Below, one piece after another: positions 40,860 through 51,268 of a DNA stretch of 60,446 nt (the stretch's first letter is position 1; each line of letters starts with the position of its first letter). The stretch is from the NCBI GenBank assembly GCA_003049485.1, contig PYST01000236.1, forward strand, positions 1 to 60,446. The letters are read 5' to 3'. Both the position numbers and the translations under genes were made by a program. The notes beneath the pieces are model-generated. The model saw nothing but the letters and a program-made list of their open reading frames with translations. It ran no database searches and was not told the origin of the DNA. The stretch comes from Ophioceras dolichostomum (taxonomy: Eukaryota > Ascomycota > Sordariomycetes > Magnaporthales > Ophioceraceae).

Positions 40860-43800
40860 CTACGGCTCCTGGTCATGAATCGACCTTAACCTATCCCGCA
40901 AATCATCAGTCGTTCTACCTCTGTCCTCCTCCTCCCCCTCCTCCATCTCCCGTCGCCGCGGCCTTCCTTGACCTTCCATTTCTCGATCAAGAACGTCCCC
41001 GCTGCTGCCGTGGTGTTTCTCGGCCGCCTGACTCTTCTGGTGTTCCTCATACGCCGCCCGCAGCGCCGCCCGTCTCATCAGCCTCCTCGGCGCTCTCCGC
41101 CCCGTGAAAAGTTCGAACTGCGCAAACCCTTGCTCCGGCAGCAAGTCCAGCCCGTCCATGGTCACCCACCCTCTGTGCGCCTCCGCACGCGACTGCCTTA
41201 ATAGAGGCGTGTCGAGCGTCTTGTAGCCCAGCTCGATCACGACGCCCCCTGTGGCACTCACGAGCCATTCTGCGGGGGCCACAAACTCGGGGGCAGGCTC
41301 CGTGGGGCCGAACCCGTGTGTTGGGATGCAAGAGATGATCACGGTTGGTGATCGGATTCCGGCGGGGGATGGCCATGAATCTGTCAGAGACTGCAGCACG
41401 TGGAATCTCGTCGGTGGTGTTGCTGTCGTTGCCCGTGTGCTGCCCGCCGAGTCGTGGCCCCTCTCAGCCTGGTCAGGGCGAGGGCCGAGCGTCGGGAGTC
41501 CGCCACCCGCGAGAACTCCCTCGAAGTGTCGTACGAGATCGACTGCCCGGGAGACTGTGCGGTTGTATATAACGATGTTCCTCACGCCAAGCTGCAGCAT
41601 CGCGTAGACCGCCGCCCGCGCCATGCCTCCCGCCCCGATGACGAGGCCGCATGTCGACGGCCTGACCGCGTTTGCGGGTGACAGGCCCCGACGAATGCAC
41701 GCCCTGATGCCAATCCAGTCCGTGTTCTCGCCGAGAAGGGCCGTAACCGGCCCCGTCCGCCGGTTTGTTTCGCCCATGGACAGCAAAACCCCCAAGTCTG
41801 ACGGGATCGAGGATTCGCTATCCCCTGCCGGGCCGAGGTGATGATGGCGGATCGGGATCACTGTGTTGGCCGCGCCAATGGCGGCCGCGTGCGGACTCAG
41901 TGCATCGGTGAGCTTCAGTACGTCGACCTTGAAGGGCAGGCCGATGGACGCGCCCGCACAGTCCGGCGCGCGGACGAGGCGGTCCAGCTCGGCCATAGAG
42001 TCTGTTGAGACTGGGGAGTAGTGGTGTGGGATGCCGAGTGCCGCTAACGCGGTGTTGTGCATCGCGGGAGATAGGCTGTAGCTCACGTTGGCGCCGAAGA
42101 CGTACAGCTTCATGGGGTCGTATACGAAAGAGGCATATAGAGCTTGTGTGGCCTCCAGTGCCGTGAGTCGAGGTTGGTGGACGGAGAAAGAAACATCATC
42201 AGAGGAAGTGGGGCCTGATGACGCCAGAGACACCCTCGTCGCCACTGGGGTGAGGACGCGGTTGAAACATGCAGAATGTCTTCCTAGCATGCCAGAATTG
42301 TATGCGATAAGGGGGACTTTCCGCTCGCTGTCACTCCCGAGTCTTCTGATAGCCGTCCGTAGTCGGTCCACGGATAGGTTGTCGTTCATTGTTGCCGCCG
42401 GTCCTCGGACGAACCGGACGATATCACATCCTAGGTTCTCGGCTCTCTGGTAGCGAGAAAGCCACGAGGGTGACTCCCAGCTGTTGCCGTCGTCGATTTC
42501 GGTATTCGTGGGCGTTGGCGATTCGAAGTGGGCTATTATTTTACTGTGGCCCTTGGCCGTAACGAAATTGGCTATCCGGGAGTCGTCCAACCCCATATCA
42601 AGAGTGACGAACTCCGCAGCCAGTCTGAAGCCGTGTCTGATGAGGTCGAGGTAGAGGCCATGCCACCAGTTATCATCATCACCAACGGAGCCTCCTCCCC
42701 GACGGATGACGCCAGGGGTAGCAACATGGAACACGATGGGTAGCACCATCATCCGCCTGATATTGCCAACCGCCCTTGCGATCTCGCTGGCTCTCCCGAA
42801 ATCGAATCCTGCCGCCAATTTGCGTGGTGGTGATAATGATGACGACGATGTGCTCGCTTCTCTGCCACGCTCAAGAAATCTGAGATCATCAACGACGATC
42901 TCGACCGCGTCGGCGCCGGTTTCGATCTCCTCGACGTCGAAATCACTGCTCAGTAAAGTCGAGAGTGGGATGGAAACAGCATAGGTGTACTCCCTACTCT
43001 CCGTGGGGACCGTGGCTAGGGGGAAGGCCGACTCGATAAAGGGAATGGATCCGGGGGGCATGGCTAGACTCAGGAACTTAAGGAAGTGTCTCTCTGCGCG
43101 CTTGAGGGTAAGGTAAGGGGCTAGTGGTGACCGACGGGTGATGACGTTGACGACGGACCGGTGGTGTGCCGGGTCGCTGTCGCTGTCGGAGGAACAGGAG
43201 GAGCCATGGTCGCGTTCGGTGGTGTCAGAGGCGACCTGCTCATAACCAAGAGAGGCGAACGGTGCGGGCTTCTCAGTCAGGTTGGCAAAGTGAAAGTTTG
43301 TGCAAGCCCTTAGGATGGCGCCGCTGGCGTTCACGAGCGTCGCGATCTTATCCCTATCTATCGCTTGGGCCTTCAGGTGTTCCTGGATGGCGGCCGCGTC
43401 GCGACTAACCAGGATGACGGGATTCGTGACGCAATACTCGCGGAGGAGGAGTTGTATTTCTTTTTCGAGCCAGGAGACAATGATGATTGAGGACGTGGAG
43501 TTGGCTGTGAGGATCGTTTTCAGGATCTGCGCCTGACGTGACTGGCAGGCCGTCGCGCCGTGCTGTGATTTGTACTCGGCGCTGGACAGCCCGCCAGTCG
43601 TTTGTCGAAAGGTGTTTTCCAAATCCAAAACCGTCCGACCCATCGCGGCACTGGCCATGATTCCAAGAGTGGATTTTCCGGAGCCGCGGATTCCGACGAG
43701 AACAATCGAGGCGTCGGGTGCGAATTCGGAGGCAGGATTCGAATGCCCGGAGAGAGAACGCAGACCGCGGTGGTCACCATTCAGCCCGTTCGTACAGGTC

Positions 43801-43961
43801 TGGTTGGGGGCGTTGCTGCCCATCGTGGCCCATTGATGATGATAAGACGGCGTTTCTCGCGCTGCTGGGGAATGAGCGTCAGGTGGGCGACTCATGTCTG
43901 ATGATTCCTCAACCCAATGCTCGTCCCCGTCTTGTTGACAAGCGTTGTTGTCAGCTAGCAA
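40860..43961 (-). CDS. qutR: Quinate pathway repressor (qa-1S/QutR-like)
   Basis: A 1033-residue single exon homologous in layout to the three C-terminal domains of the pentafunctional AROM protein. Shikimate-kinase-like domain: P-loop GIRGSGKST near residue 95. Type I dehydroquinase-like domain, about 280-560. Shikimate-dehydrogenase-like domain, about 615-960, with SLSPAMHN, LPFK, NTDWIG, GAGGMARA and NRT motifs. In the dehydroquinase part the Schiff-base Lys position reads Arg (GCDIVRFV) and the catalytic His region reads IIAHFES instead of SYHD, so this domain is probably inactive. In Neurospora and Aspergillus this protein represses the quinate genes by binding the activator when quinate is absent. 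It is divergent from qutA, 496 bp away, as suits a regulatory pair. A charged C-terminal tail (REMEEGEEEDRGR) exceeds the usual length (about 920). An alternative start at MGSNAPNQ would shorten it by 46. Confidence 0.9.
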   Translation of the reverse strand: MLADNNACQQDGDEHWVEESSDMSRPPDAHSPAARETPSYHHQWATMGSNAPNQTCTNGLNGDHRGLRSLSGHSNPASEFAPDASIVLVGIRGSGKSTLGIMASAAMGRTVLDLENTFRQTTGGLSSAEYKSQHGATACQSRQAQILKTILTANSTSSIIIVSWLEKEIQLLLREYCVTNPVILVSRDAAAIQEHLKAQAIDRDKIATLVNASGAILRACTNFHFANLTEKPAPFASLGYEQVASDTTERDHGSSCSSDSDSDPAHHRSVVNVITRRSPLAPYLTLKRAERHFLKFLSLAMPPGSIPFIESAFPLATVPTESREYTYAVSIPLSTLLSSDFDVEEIETGADAVEIVVDDLRFLERGREASTSSSSLSPPRKLAAGFDFGRASEIARAVGNIRRMMVLPIVFHVATPGVIRRGGGSVGDDDNWWHGLYLDLIRHGFRLAAEFVTLDMGLDDSRIANFVTAKGHSKIIAHFESPTPTNTEIDDGNSWESPSWLSRYQRAENLGCDIVRFVRGPAATMNDNLSVDRLRTAIRRLGSDSERKVPLIAYNSGMLGRHSACFNRVLTPVATRVSLASSGPTSSDDVSFSVHQPRLTALEATQALYASFVYDPMKLYVFGANVSYSLSPAMHNTALAALGIPHHYSPVSTDSMAELDRLVRAPDCAGASIGLPFKVDVLKLTDALSPHAAAIGAANTVIPIRHHHLGPAGDSESSIPSDLGVLLSMGETNRRTGPVTALLGENTDWIGIRACIRRGLSPANAVRPSTCGLVIGAGGMARAAVYAMLQLGVRNIVIYNRTVSRAVDLVRHFEGVLAGGGLPTLGPRPDQAERGHDSAGSTRATTATPPTRFHVLQSLTDSWPSPAGIRSPTVIISCIPTHGFGPTEPAPEFVAPAEWLVSATGGVVIELGYKTLDTPLLRQSRAEAHRGWVTMDGLDLLPEQGFAQFELFTGRRAPRRLMRRAALRAAYEEHQKSQAAEKHHGSSGDVLDREMEGQGRPRRREMEEGEEEDRGRTTDDLRDRLRSIHDQEP

Positions 43962-44457
43962 TCATTTAAACGGTCACAAGGTCGGCGTCGACGGATCTTT
44001 GCAGAAGAGAAGGGAGGCATCGAGAAAAGACGCTCGACATTGACAAGAACGGGGAGCTCTGAATTGCGAGTTCCGACGGGATGAATTGAGCGAGTCGGGA
44101 TCGGCGCCTGTAAGGGCACATCCAGAAGGACATAACCAAGCCCCGCACAATTCCCCTCGCAGCTTCCCCCGCATCCGACCCGCCTTTTCGGGGAAGTTGG
44201 GGCTCGTTGCAGGGCCCATGTCCACTAACTGATCGGAATCTGGCATCACGACTCAATGGCCCGTCTCATTTCAACTCATTCCTCGCCAACCATCCATCTT
44301 CACACTTCGTCCCGGCAATTATTCGTCGTCAATTTGAACAAGCCTACCTCCTCAATTTGAGCCCGCGGGCAAGTGCGAGAGATCCACCATCGGTCGATGC
44401 AGCTACTAGTGGACGTCGGCATCGGCATCGTCATCATCTTCAGTAGCAACCAACACC
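43962..44457. promoter_or_regulatory. qutR-qutA divergent promoter
   Basis: 496 bp between the repressor and activator start codons. I searched by eye for the 16-bp QA-1F/QutA site (GGRTAARYRYTTATCC as I recall it) and found no good match here. In relatives the activator gene is autoregulated, so a diverged site may be present. Confidence 0.45.
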
Positions 44458-46893
44458 ATGCCCAGCGGTCGGAAAAGGTCTGCAACCACAACCAGTCCGG
44501 CCGATGGCGACACGACGGCAGAGGGAGGCGGCGGTCCCCCGAAGTGGCGAAGAGTGTCACGAGCCTGCGATCCGTGCCGCGTGGTGAAAGAAAAGTGCGA
44601 CGGAGTAAAGCCGGGATGCCGGCGCTGCGAAGAGACGAACAGGCAATGCACGTACGCCGCTCCGGAGAAGAGGCGTGGCGTGAGGACAGGCTACCTCCGC
44701 GGCGTAGAATTGGCCCTTGCTTTCGTCCTCGATCGGGACCCCGAGTGCGAGACCCTCCTTCTGGAGGCACTAGCTGAGCAGCCCGAGCGACCAGACCGCG
44801 ACAACGACGGCAACGCTGACACAGACGAGTCCTCCCCGAGCCCTCCAGCCGCAACTGAGAGGTTGCTGAAGAAGTGGCAGCAGAGCCAACTTCATCGACA
44901 CATCGACCGTCTTGTTCTCTTGCGGGGAGACGACTTTTACGATCGCAACCGGAGAGCCCATGATGACGAGCCGGAGCCAGCTCCTGCAACAGAGCTAGCT
45001 GGCATCAGTCCGCCGCTGCAAGACCGTGGCCAATCGGTGCTCCTAGGGCTTCCACCAAACGCTGAGCAGCTTCTGGAGCTCTACTTCGCCAGTATTCATG
45101 GCTGGCTCCCTGTTGTCTCGCCGACATCCCTGGGAGATTTAGCTTCGTTTCACCCAGCTGGTGGTGTGTTGAATGGGCCCCAGACGAACAGTACCAGTCG
45201 AGACCACACAACGCTTGCCATGCACGCGGAGTTATGGAGCGTCATGGCTGTTGCGCAGACGACATTCGATCCAGGCGGCCACGCAGCAGCGCCCATCTAC
45301 AACGCGGCTCGTCGTCTCATACCTCTAGAGGAACATACGGACATCTTCGAAATGTCCCATGTTCGATCACTCCTCCTGCTCTCGGTCGCAAGGCTCAATC
45401 TGCGCGAGGCTAAGGCTGCCTGGTTATTAACGGGCAAAGCCGTCAGGATTCTGCTGCAGCTCTTGAAGAAGCATCATCATCAGGCGAAGCACCAGCCGCA
45501 ACAGCCCCGGCAAGTTCAGCAACTCGACGATCAACAAGTTGAGGTGCTCTTCATGGCCTGCTTCACCTTGGACACCTTGGTCTCGCTCACCCTGGGCCAT
45601 CCGCCAAACTTGCGGGCGTCCGATCTTCAACAGCTAAATCTCGGGGGCTTCGCGTCACGACCCCTGCACTCACATGCTACTGACAGCAGTCCGAGGATCG
45701 ATGCGTCTGCTTCATCAGAGACGACCGCTCTTCATCAGCAGTTCAAGTTTGCCATCGTCTTGAGCCAACATACCGGATCAAATAGCGCCGATTGGGAACG
45801 GGGCGGCCGAGGCTACAACAGCCTCAACAAGTCAAGAAGCAGGAACGCAGTAGCGGACTTAGTGCAATCGCTCGATCCACCCTTCCGGTTCTGCAATGCG
45901 CTAGTCAGCGGTGGTTTAGACAAACCCCGGAATCCCGCCGCTGTCCTCGTCCACGCCGCCTTCCTCGCGTCCTCGATCTTGCTGTCTCCGCCATCTGACA
46001 CCAGCTCTCGCCGCCGTCTCATTGACAGCCTAGCGGACGTGGCAGACCAGTGCCTTTCCAGTTTCGGGGCCGATCTAGCTGGGAGGGGTTGCGGTGGGCC
46101 ACCGTACCCACCGCCTGTACTCCTTTCGCTCTATCTCAACCTGATACTGCAGCCAAACGCCGAAGATGGTCAATTACAACCATCGGGTTCGAGAGATGAC
46201 GAACAACACAAGCTGGCACGGCTTCTGGGTCGTAGTGTCGCTGTCAAGGGACTGGTTGGAGACGGCCAATCTCCTGGGGCTGATGACGTCCTGATGACCC
46301 TTTCACCTACGACAGCGTCTACCATCGCGACACCTTATCAACCGCAACCAATCATCGGCACACCAACAACAGTCGATATGCACACCCAGGCTTCTTCGAC
46401 GCTTTTCTCCAGTATCAGTGAGGACTTCGATCAGTCACAAGGCGTCCAGCTAGGTGGGCAAGGAGGGCCTGCACTGCAACGCGGTCGGCTGGGCGGCTCA
46501 ACAACAGCCTGGCGGCAGCACGTGCACCACTCCGCCCCAGTCCCGACACCTCCAGCTCCGATTACCAGATTTCTCACGTCGACAATGACAAACGGAAACC
46601 ATATGCTCGGCAACCCTGTCCTAATGGTGGACGGGACATCCGGGACATCAGTCACAACGTCAGCAGCATCAGCGGTGGCTGTGGCGGGCAGCCATGGCGC
46701 GTCCGTAGGGGACTACGCCTCTCTGGGAGACTACGATGCGATTCTGGATGAGCTCTCGTCCCTTGACTACGTCGACAGTATGGAGTTGGAGCCCCAGTTT
46801 ATGGCAAACCTAGGATTCGCCCCAGGAGAGACCGGTTCCGCCGAGCTGCAGGACATGTTTGGCGAGCACTACTTCAACTTCATGCCACCATGA
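44458..46893 (+). CDS. qutA: Zn2Cys6 quinate pathway activator (qa-1F/QutA-like)
   Basis: An 811-residue single exon, close to the length of known QA-1F/QutA proteins. The DNA-binding domain is at the N-terminus with C37-x2-C40-x6-C47-x6-C54-x2-C57-x6-C64 (CDPCRVVKEKC...CRRCEETNRQC), followed by a basic linker. The middle region (about 190-450) is the fungal-specific transcription factor domain, with ELYFASIHGWLPVVSPTSL and MACFTLDTLVSLTLGHPPN. The C-terminus is Ser/Thr/Gln-rich, then acidic-aromatic (YDAILDELSSLDYVDSMELE, about 760-780), a likely activation domain. It would bind quinate-gene promoters as a dimer. The neighbour qutR is its expected inhibitor and all other pathway genes follow, which is the main reason for the specific name. 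Four His (HHHH) and Gln runs are present in one linker. Confidence 0.9.
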   Translation: MPSGRKRSATTTSPADGDTTAEGGGGPPKWRRVSRACDPCRVVKEKCDGVKPGCRRCEETNRQCTYAAPEKRRGVRTGYLRGVELALAFVLDRDPECETLLLEALAEQPERPDRDNDGNADTDESSPSPPAATERLLKKWQQSQLHRHIDRLVLLRGDDFYDRNRRAHDDEPEPAPATELAGISPPLQDRGQSVLLGLPPNAEQLLELYFASIHGWLPVVSPTSLGDLASFHPAGGVLNGPQTNSTSRDHTTLAMHAELWSVMAVAQTTFDPGGHAAAPIYNAARRLIPLEEHTDIFEMSHVRSLLLLSVARLNLREAKAAWLLTGKAVRILLQLLKKHHHQAKHQPQQPRQVQQLDDQQVEVLFMACFTLDTLVSLTLGHPPNLRASDLQQLNLGGFASRPLHSHATDSSPRIDASASSETTALHQQFKFAIVLSQHTGSNSADWERGGRGYNSLNKSRSRNAVADLVQSLDPPFRFCNALVSGGLDKPRNPAAVLVHAAFLASSILLSPPSDTSSRRRLIDSLADVADQCLSSFGADLAGRGCGGPPYPPPVLLSLYLNLILQPNAEDGQLQPSGSRDDEQHKLARLLGRSVAVKGLVGDGQSPGADDVLMTLSPTTASTIATPYQPQPIIGTPTTVDMHTQASSTLFSSISEDFDQSQGVQLGGQGGPALQRGRLGGSTTAWRQHVHHSAPVPTPPAPITRFLTSTMTNGNHMLGNPVLMVDGTSGTSVTTSAASAVAVAGSHGASVGDYASLGDYDAILDELSSLDYVDSMELEPQFMANLGFAPGETGSAELQDMFGEHYFNFMPP

Positions 46894-47760
46894 AACAATA
46901 TTGAAATACGCATCTGGTGATTGGACCTCAATCTGCTCGACGTTTTTCTCTTCGGTCTGGGGTCTGAGGGAACCAGCCGTCAGCCAACCGGAAGTGGATG
47001 CCATTTCAGCCAGGAACACACGACATTCTCCATCATCAGCATCGCCCGCCCGGTTACCACTTTATCCTCAGAAGTGGAAAACTCTAGGCCGGCTACTCCA
47101 GTCTCCCAAAAATCATGTTGTGGCAGTGTGACCAATGAGTGCGTCAATTTACTACGGTGATTGATGCCTCGGAATCCAAACTTCAGGGGGCCGGCAAAAG
47201 CTTTATCCAGCCCCTTGTGCCAAGCAACCGACCTGTGCTCCAAATTCCACGTCTCTGAGCGCACGACCCTTCCCCATGAAGTCCCACAACTTCTCCACAG
47301 ACCCCAGACAATAATATAGTGGATCTATGGGGTACGGTGCGGGGAGCATATCAAATTTTTGTCCTTGGATACCCTGGTCTGCTTCTCGGTGACATGACAT
47401 GGTGCGAGCAACGTCTGTCGCCCACCAAAAAGATGGTTGGGGAAGAAGACGACCGTTTGTCTTTGTGGCCAATTTTAGGGGCATCCCGAAGCGATGGGAC
47501 ATATTCGTAGAGCCTGCAGGCAGATGATGTGGTTCTCAAAACCACGAGGCCATCTCATCTCTTTTTGAGGGACGCCATTCTTCTCCGGCATCTTATCCTC
47601 AGCCTCGATCAAAAACAATCTTTGGACAGGTGGTGGTCAAAAGGTTCTCCTCATCCTCTGTCTTTACCCCCGTCGCTTACTGTCAACAGCTAAACCGACA
47701 AGCAAGCAACAATACTTCGCCCCCTAGGTCGGTCGGTCGTTGACCCAAACGATCGGCATC
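46894..47760 (+). promoter_or_regulatory. qutA-qutD intergenic region with possible activator site
   Basis: 867 bp upstream of the permease. GGTTACCACTTTATCC at 47052-47067 matches 11 of 16 positions of the QA-1F/QutA consensus, including the complete right half TTATCC; another TTATCC lies at 47593-47598. A TCTTTTT/pyrimidine-rich stretch precedes the ATG. No coding sequence is supported. Confidence 0.35.
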
Positions 47761-49534
47761 ATGTCCATCCTTACGCTCAAGGAGGACAGGCCCACGCCCA
47801 AGGCAGTCTACAACTGGCGGGTGTATACTTGCGCCGCGATCGCGTCCTTCGCGGCCTGTCTGATCGGATATGAATCCGCATTTTTTGGGACGACACTGGC
47901 GTTGCCATCTTTCACCAAAGAATTCAAGTAGGTCGTTGTCTTATGCATCTCCTTTTTCGCAATCCTCCACTAAGCTGACGACTCCCCCTCACTACCCCGT
48001 AGCTTTGCCTCCTATTCTCCGGCCGACCTCTCGATCCTCAAGCAGAACCTTGTCTCAGTCTACCAGGCCGGAGCCTTCTTCGGCAGCCTGACAGCCTACG
48101 TAACATCGTACTACCTAGGCCGTCGCTACTCGCTGGTGTTCTTCAACGTCATCTTCGCCGTGGGTTGCATCCTCCAGATGGCCTGCACGGGCGATAAGGG
48201 CCTCGGCCTCATCATTGGCGGTCGCATCCTCGGCGGATTCGGCGTGGGAGGATGCTCCAACATGACGCCCATCTACATCTCCGAGCTGTCCCCGCCTCCC
48301 ATCCGCGGTCGACTCGTCGGCTTGTACGAGCTCGGCTGGCAGATTGGGGGGCTGGTCGGGTTCTGGATCAACTACGGCGTCAACACCACCATGGCGCCCA
48401 GTCGGTCGCAGTGGCTGATCCCCTTCGGCGTGCAGCTTATCCCGTCCGGCCTGCTGTTTGCCGGCTGCGTCTTCATCCCCGAGTCGCCGCGCTGGCTGAT
48501 GTCGAAGGGCAGGAGGGAGAAGGCCGTCAAGATCCTCTGCTGGATGAGGCAGTTAAAAGAGGACGACACTTACATCAAGGAGGAACTACAGTACATCGAC
48601 GACGACCTCGATCGCTACGCCAGTGAAGTAGGTGTCGGCTTTTGGAAGCCGTTCGCTTCGCTCAAACAGCGGAAAATTCAGTGGCGGTTCCTCCTGGGCG
48701 GCTTGTTGTTTGTGTTCCAGAATGGTAAGTCGCTTCATCACCCGGCCTTATGCACCTCCCCTAGGCTGAGCTAACTCGAGGACCCCTGAAGGCTCCGGTA
48801 TCAACGCCATCAACTACTACAGCCCCACCGTATTCCAGAGCATCGGCATCCGGGGAACCAACACCGCCTTCCTCACAACCGGTATCTTCGGTGTGGTCAA
48901 AACCGTTCTCACTTTCGTGTGGCTGCTGGTCCTGGTCGACCACCTGGGCCGACGCAAGCTCCTCATGATCGGCGCCACGGGCGGGTCTCTCTGCATGTGG
49001 TTCATCGGAGCTTACATCAAGATCTCGGCGCCCGAGCAGAACCAGAATACCTCCGGTGGCCTGTCGTCGGTGGGAATTGCGGCTGTCTTCATGTTCTACC
49101 TCTGGACAGCGTTCTACACGCCGTCGTGGAACGGCACGCCCTGGGTAGTCAACTCGGAGATGTTCAACCAGAACACGCGGTCCCTGGGCCAGGCGTCGGC
49201 GGCCGCGAACAACTGGTTCTGGAACTTCATCGTGGCGCGCTTCACGGAGCAAATGTTCGACGAGTGGGGGTACGGCGTCTACTTCTTCTTTGCGTCGCTG
49301 ATGATCATCTCCGTCTTCTTCGTGTTCTTCCTTGTTCCCGAGACGAAGTCCGTGCCGCTTGAGGTCATGGACCGGCTCTTCGAGATCAAGCCCGCTCACC
49401 GCGCGAATCAGATCGTCATGGATGAGCTACGGCTGGTCGAGGGGCGACGGGGGTTGTCCGGTGAGAAGCTGGACGAGGAGAAGAGGATTGTGGATGAGGT
49501 CGAGAACTCGAGGGGTGGCACCGCCGGGGCTTGA
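47761..49534 (+). CDS. qutD: Quinate permease, MFS sugar-porter family (qa-y/QutD-like)
   Basis: Three exons (47761-47927, 48003-48724, 48792-49534) give 543 residues. Twelve membrane helices are expected. Sugar-porter signatures are all visible: GGRILGGFGVGG, PESPRWL, DHLGRR, and PETKSVPLEVMDRLFE near the C-terminus. Intron 1 (75 bp, donor GTAGGT, acceptor CCGTAG) joins TKEF to NFASYSPADL. Intron 2 (67 bp, donor GTAAGT) joins LFVFQNG to SGINAINYYSPT, the conserved QQxxGxNxxxYYxP region of helix 7. Position between qutA and the dehydrogenase gene, and close agreement with fungal quinate permeases, identify it as the plasma-membrane proton symporter that brings quinate in. The C-terminal tail is charged and about 50 residues long. 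Confidence 0.93.
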
Positions 49535-50098
49535 AGACTTCGTCGTTGTGACTAAATATGCTGTTGGTCTTAAGGATTGTCCAGCCACCGAGCAGGTTTG
49601 GTGCGCTGGAAACTCTTAAAGTGTCACAAATATTACTGTCGCTACCGGCATGGCTTTCCCATGAAGCTTCGGAAAACCTTTCAACCTCGTTGGTAGTCCA
49701 AGCAATCATGCACTGTTGATGAAAACTAAGATCATATGCCAAAGCTGCGCCTGTGGAACATATTTAAGATGAAGCTGCTAACAGCGACCGAGCATCGTGA
49801 TGCGCGATAAAGAGATCATATCGACAAGTATCTGCTGTCGAATTTTAGCGTAAACAGGGCTTGCAGTTTTCAAGCACATGTAAAAAGTGCCTTTTGTGGA
49901 ATGTAGGTCAGGATTCCCTCAGACAGAGAGTAATTTGCACTGAGGTGGAGGTGTGTTCATCAGAACTGATGTGCTAGTCACAAGATTCACCGAAGTACAC
50001 GAAGAAAACCGAGCTAATATGGGAGAGACGCACTCTTTGCAGCGAGCTAAGATAAACCGTGTTTGGCTGTGCCACTGTGACATTTATGCTAAACGTCG
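49535..50098. other. Intergenic between convergent qutD and qutB
   Basis: 3' ends of both genes. No motif beyond short AT-rich stretches near 49850. Confidence 0.55.
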
Positions 50099-51268
50099 CT
50101 ACAACTTTGGTTTGTCTATGCCTGGTATTTCCCGGGCCCTCGACTTGACCACGTTGTTAATTTCCTGCTGAATCATCTCAGTGGGCAACTCCTCAGGGTT
50201 TCTCCCAGTCCAGTACCGGTCCTTTTTCCACATCGAACGAGTCAGCAAACTATGGACAAGAAAGCCAGAAAGGGGCAGATGAGGAGCTAGAGCGGGGAAA
50301 AAGAGAGTACGGGAACAACTCACCTGTTCTAAACCCTGCCATATCAACGCCTCAGTCCCGAGAATAACCCGCCAGCCCAGCTCCTCGGCCAGAGCTCCCA
50401 GCCTCGTGAAAGGTGACGGATTGTAGCACATCTCAAGCATCACTCCGCAGTCTCCACCATCTCCGGGCTTTCTAAGCAGAGCCTCTACTACCCTTCGGGC
50501 CTGCTTCTCCTCAGCAGTGACGGGCTCGAAGTCGGGCACACAGGCAACGACGGAGCCAGGGGCGACGACCCTGCGAGCGTCCTCCTCGGTCTCTACCGGC
50601 ACCAGACCCTGCCCGAACCCAGCCGCCGTGCATTCCTTCAGAACGGCATCAACCTCACCCCTATTGCGGTTCACGACGTAGATCTCAGAGACACCAAGCC
50701 ACGTCCTCAGCGCATAGATGGCGCTGCGAGCCGCCCCGCCGCCCCCAATGACCATCGCCGGCCTCCCCGCGTACCTCGCCGCCCAGTCTGGGACGCCTTT
50801 TAAGAACGACTCCCGCACACCAACGACGTCCGTGTTGGCGCCGCAAAAAATCCTCCCGCCGGACCTCGTCTCGCGGAGGAAGATGGTGTTGCACGCACCG
50901 ACCGCCCGGCACTCAGGCTCCAGCTCGTCCAGGTGAGGCAAGATGGCCACTTTGTTGGGCATGGTCACCGACGCGCCGTAGAAGCGGGGACTGCGGATGA
51001 AGTTTAGGAAGGACGGGATGTCGTCTGAGTCCAGCCTCACCTGGCCCCAGTTGAGACCCAGAGAATCGTAGACGAGAGCGTGAAGCATAGGGGACAGCGA
51101 CGCGTCTAGCTTTTTGCCGAAGAGCAGGCCGTGTCGTTCTAGAGGCGCTATGGCGTCTTTGACTGATGGCGGCATGTCGGCGACGTCTTCTCGTCTTTCC
51201 ATGGCAGTGATACTGGTGGCCTCTGGGGCGTCGGAGATGTCGAAGTTGGCGCTGGTGATCAAATTCAT
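50099..51268 (-). CDS. qutB: Quinate/shikimate 5-dehydrogenase (qa-3/QutB-like)
   Basis: Two exons (50324-51268, 50099-50221) give 355 residues. The enzyme oxidises quinate to 3-dehydroquinate with NAD. Substrate-binding and catalytic motifs are intact: SLSPMLH, SVTMPNK (catalytic Lys), ANTDVVGV (catalytic Asp). The Rossmann loop is GGGGAARSA, followed by VVNRNRGE, whose residues after NR suggest the quinate dehydrogenase subtype. The 102-bp intron (donor GTGAGT, branch CTGAC, acceptor AAAAAG) has no stop codon, so the unspliced frame is open. Removing it gives GLEQ-DRYWTGRNPEELP, the normal C-terminal helix, whereas the unspliced version inserts 34 foreign residues. The 20 or so residues before the fold (to about MPPSVKD) may be disordered. 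Confidence 0.92.
   Translation of the reverse strand: MNLITSANFDISDAPEATSITAMERREDVADMPPSVKDAIAPLERHGLLFGKKLDASLSPMLHALVYDSLGLNWGQVRLDSDDIPSFLNFIRSPRFYGASVTMPNKVAILPHLDELEPECRAVGACNTIFLRETRSGGRIFCGANTDVVGVRESFLKGVPDWAARYAGRPAMVIGGGGAARSAIYALRTWLGVSEIYVVNRNRGEVDAVLKECTAAGFGQGLVPVETEEDARRVVAPGSVVACVPDFEPVTAEEKQARRVVEALLRKPGDGGDCGVMLEMCYNPSPFTRLGALAEELGWRVILGTEALIWQGLEQVSCSRTLFFPALAPHLPLSGFLVHSLLTRSMWKKDRYWTGRNPEELPTEMIQQEINNVVKSRAREIPGIDKPKL

Noticed and set aside
47515..47560. Small hairpin-like GTGGTTCT..AACCAC resembling a tRNA arm
   Set aside because: Box B consensus not met and no cloverleaf can be drawn.
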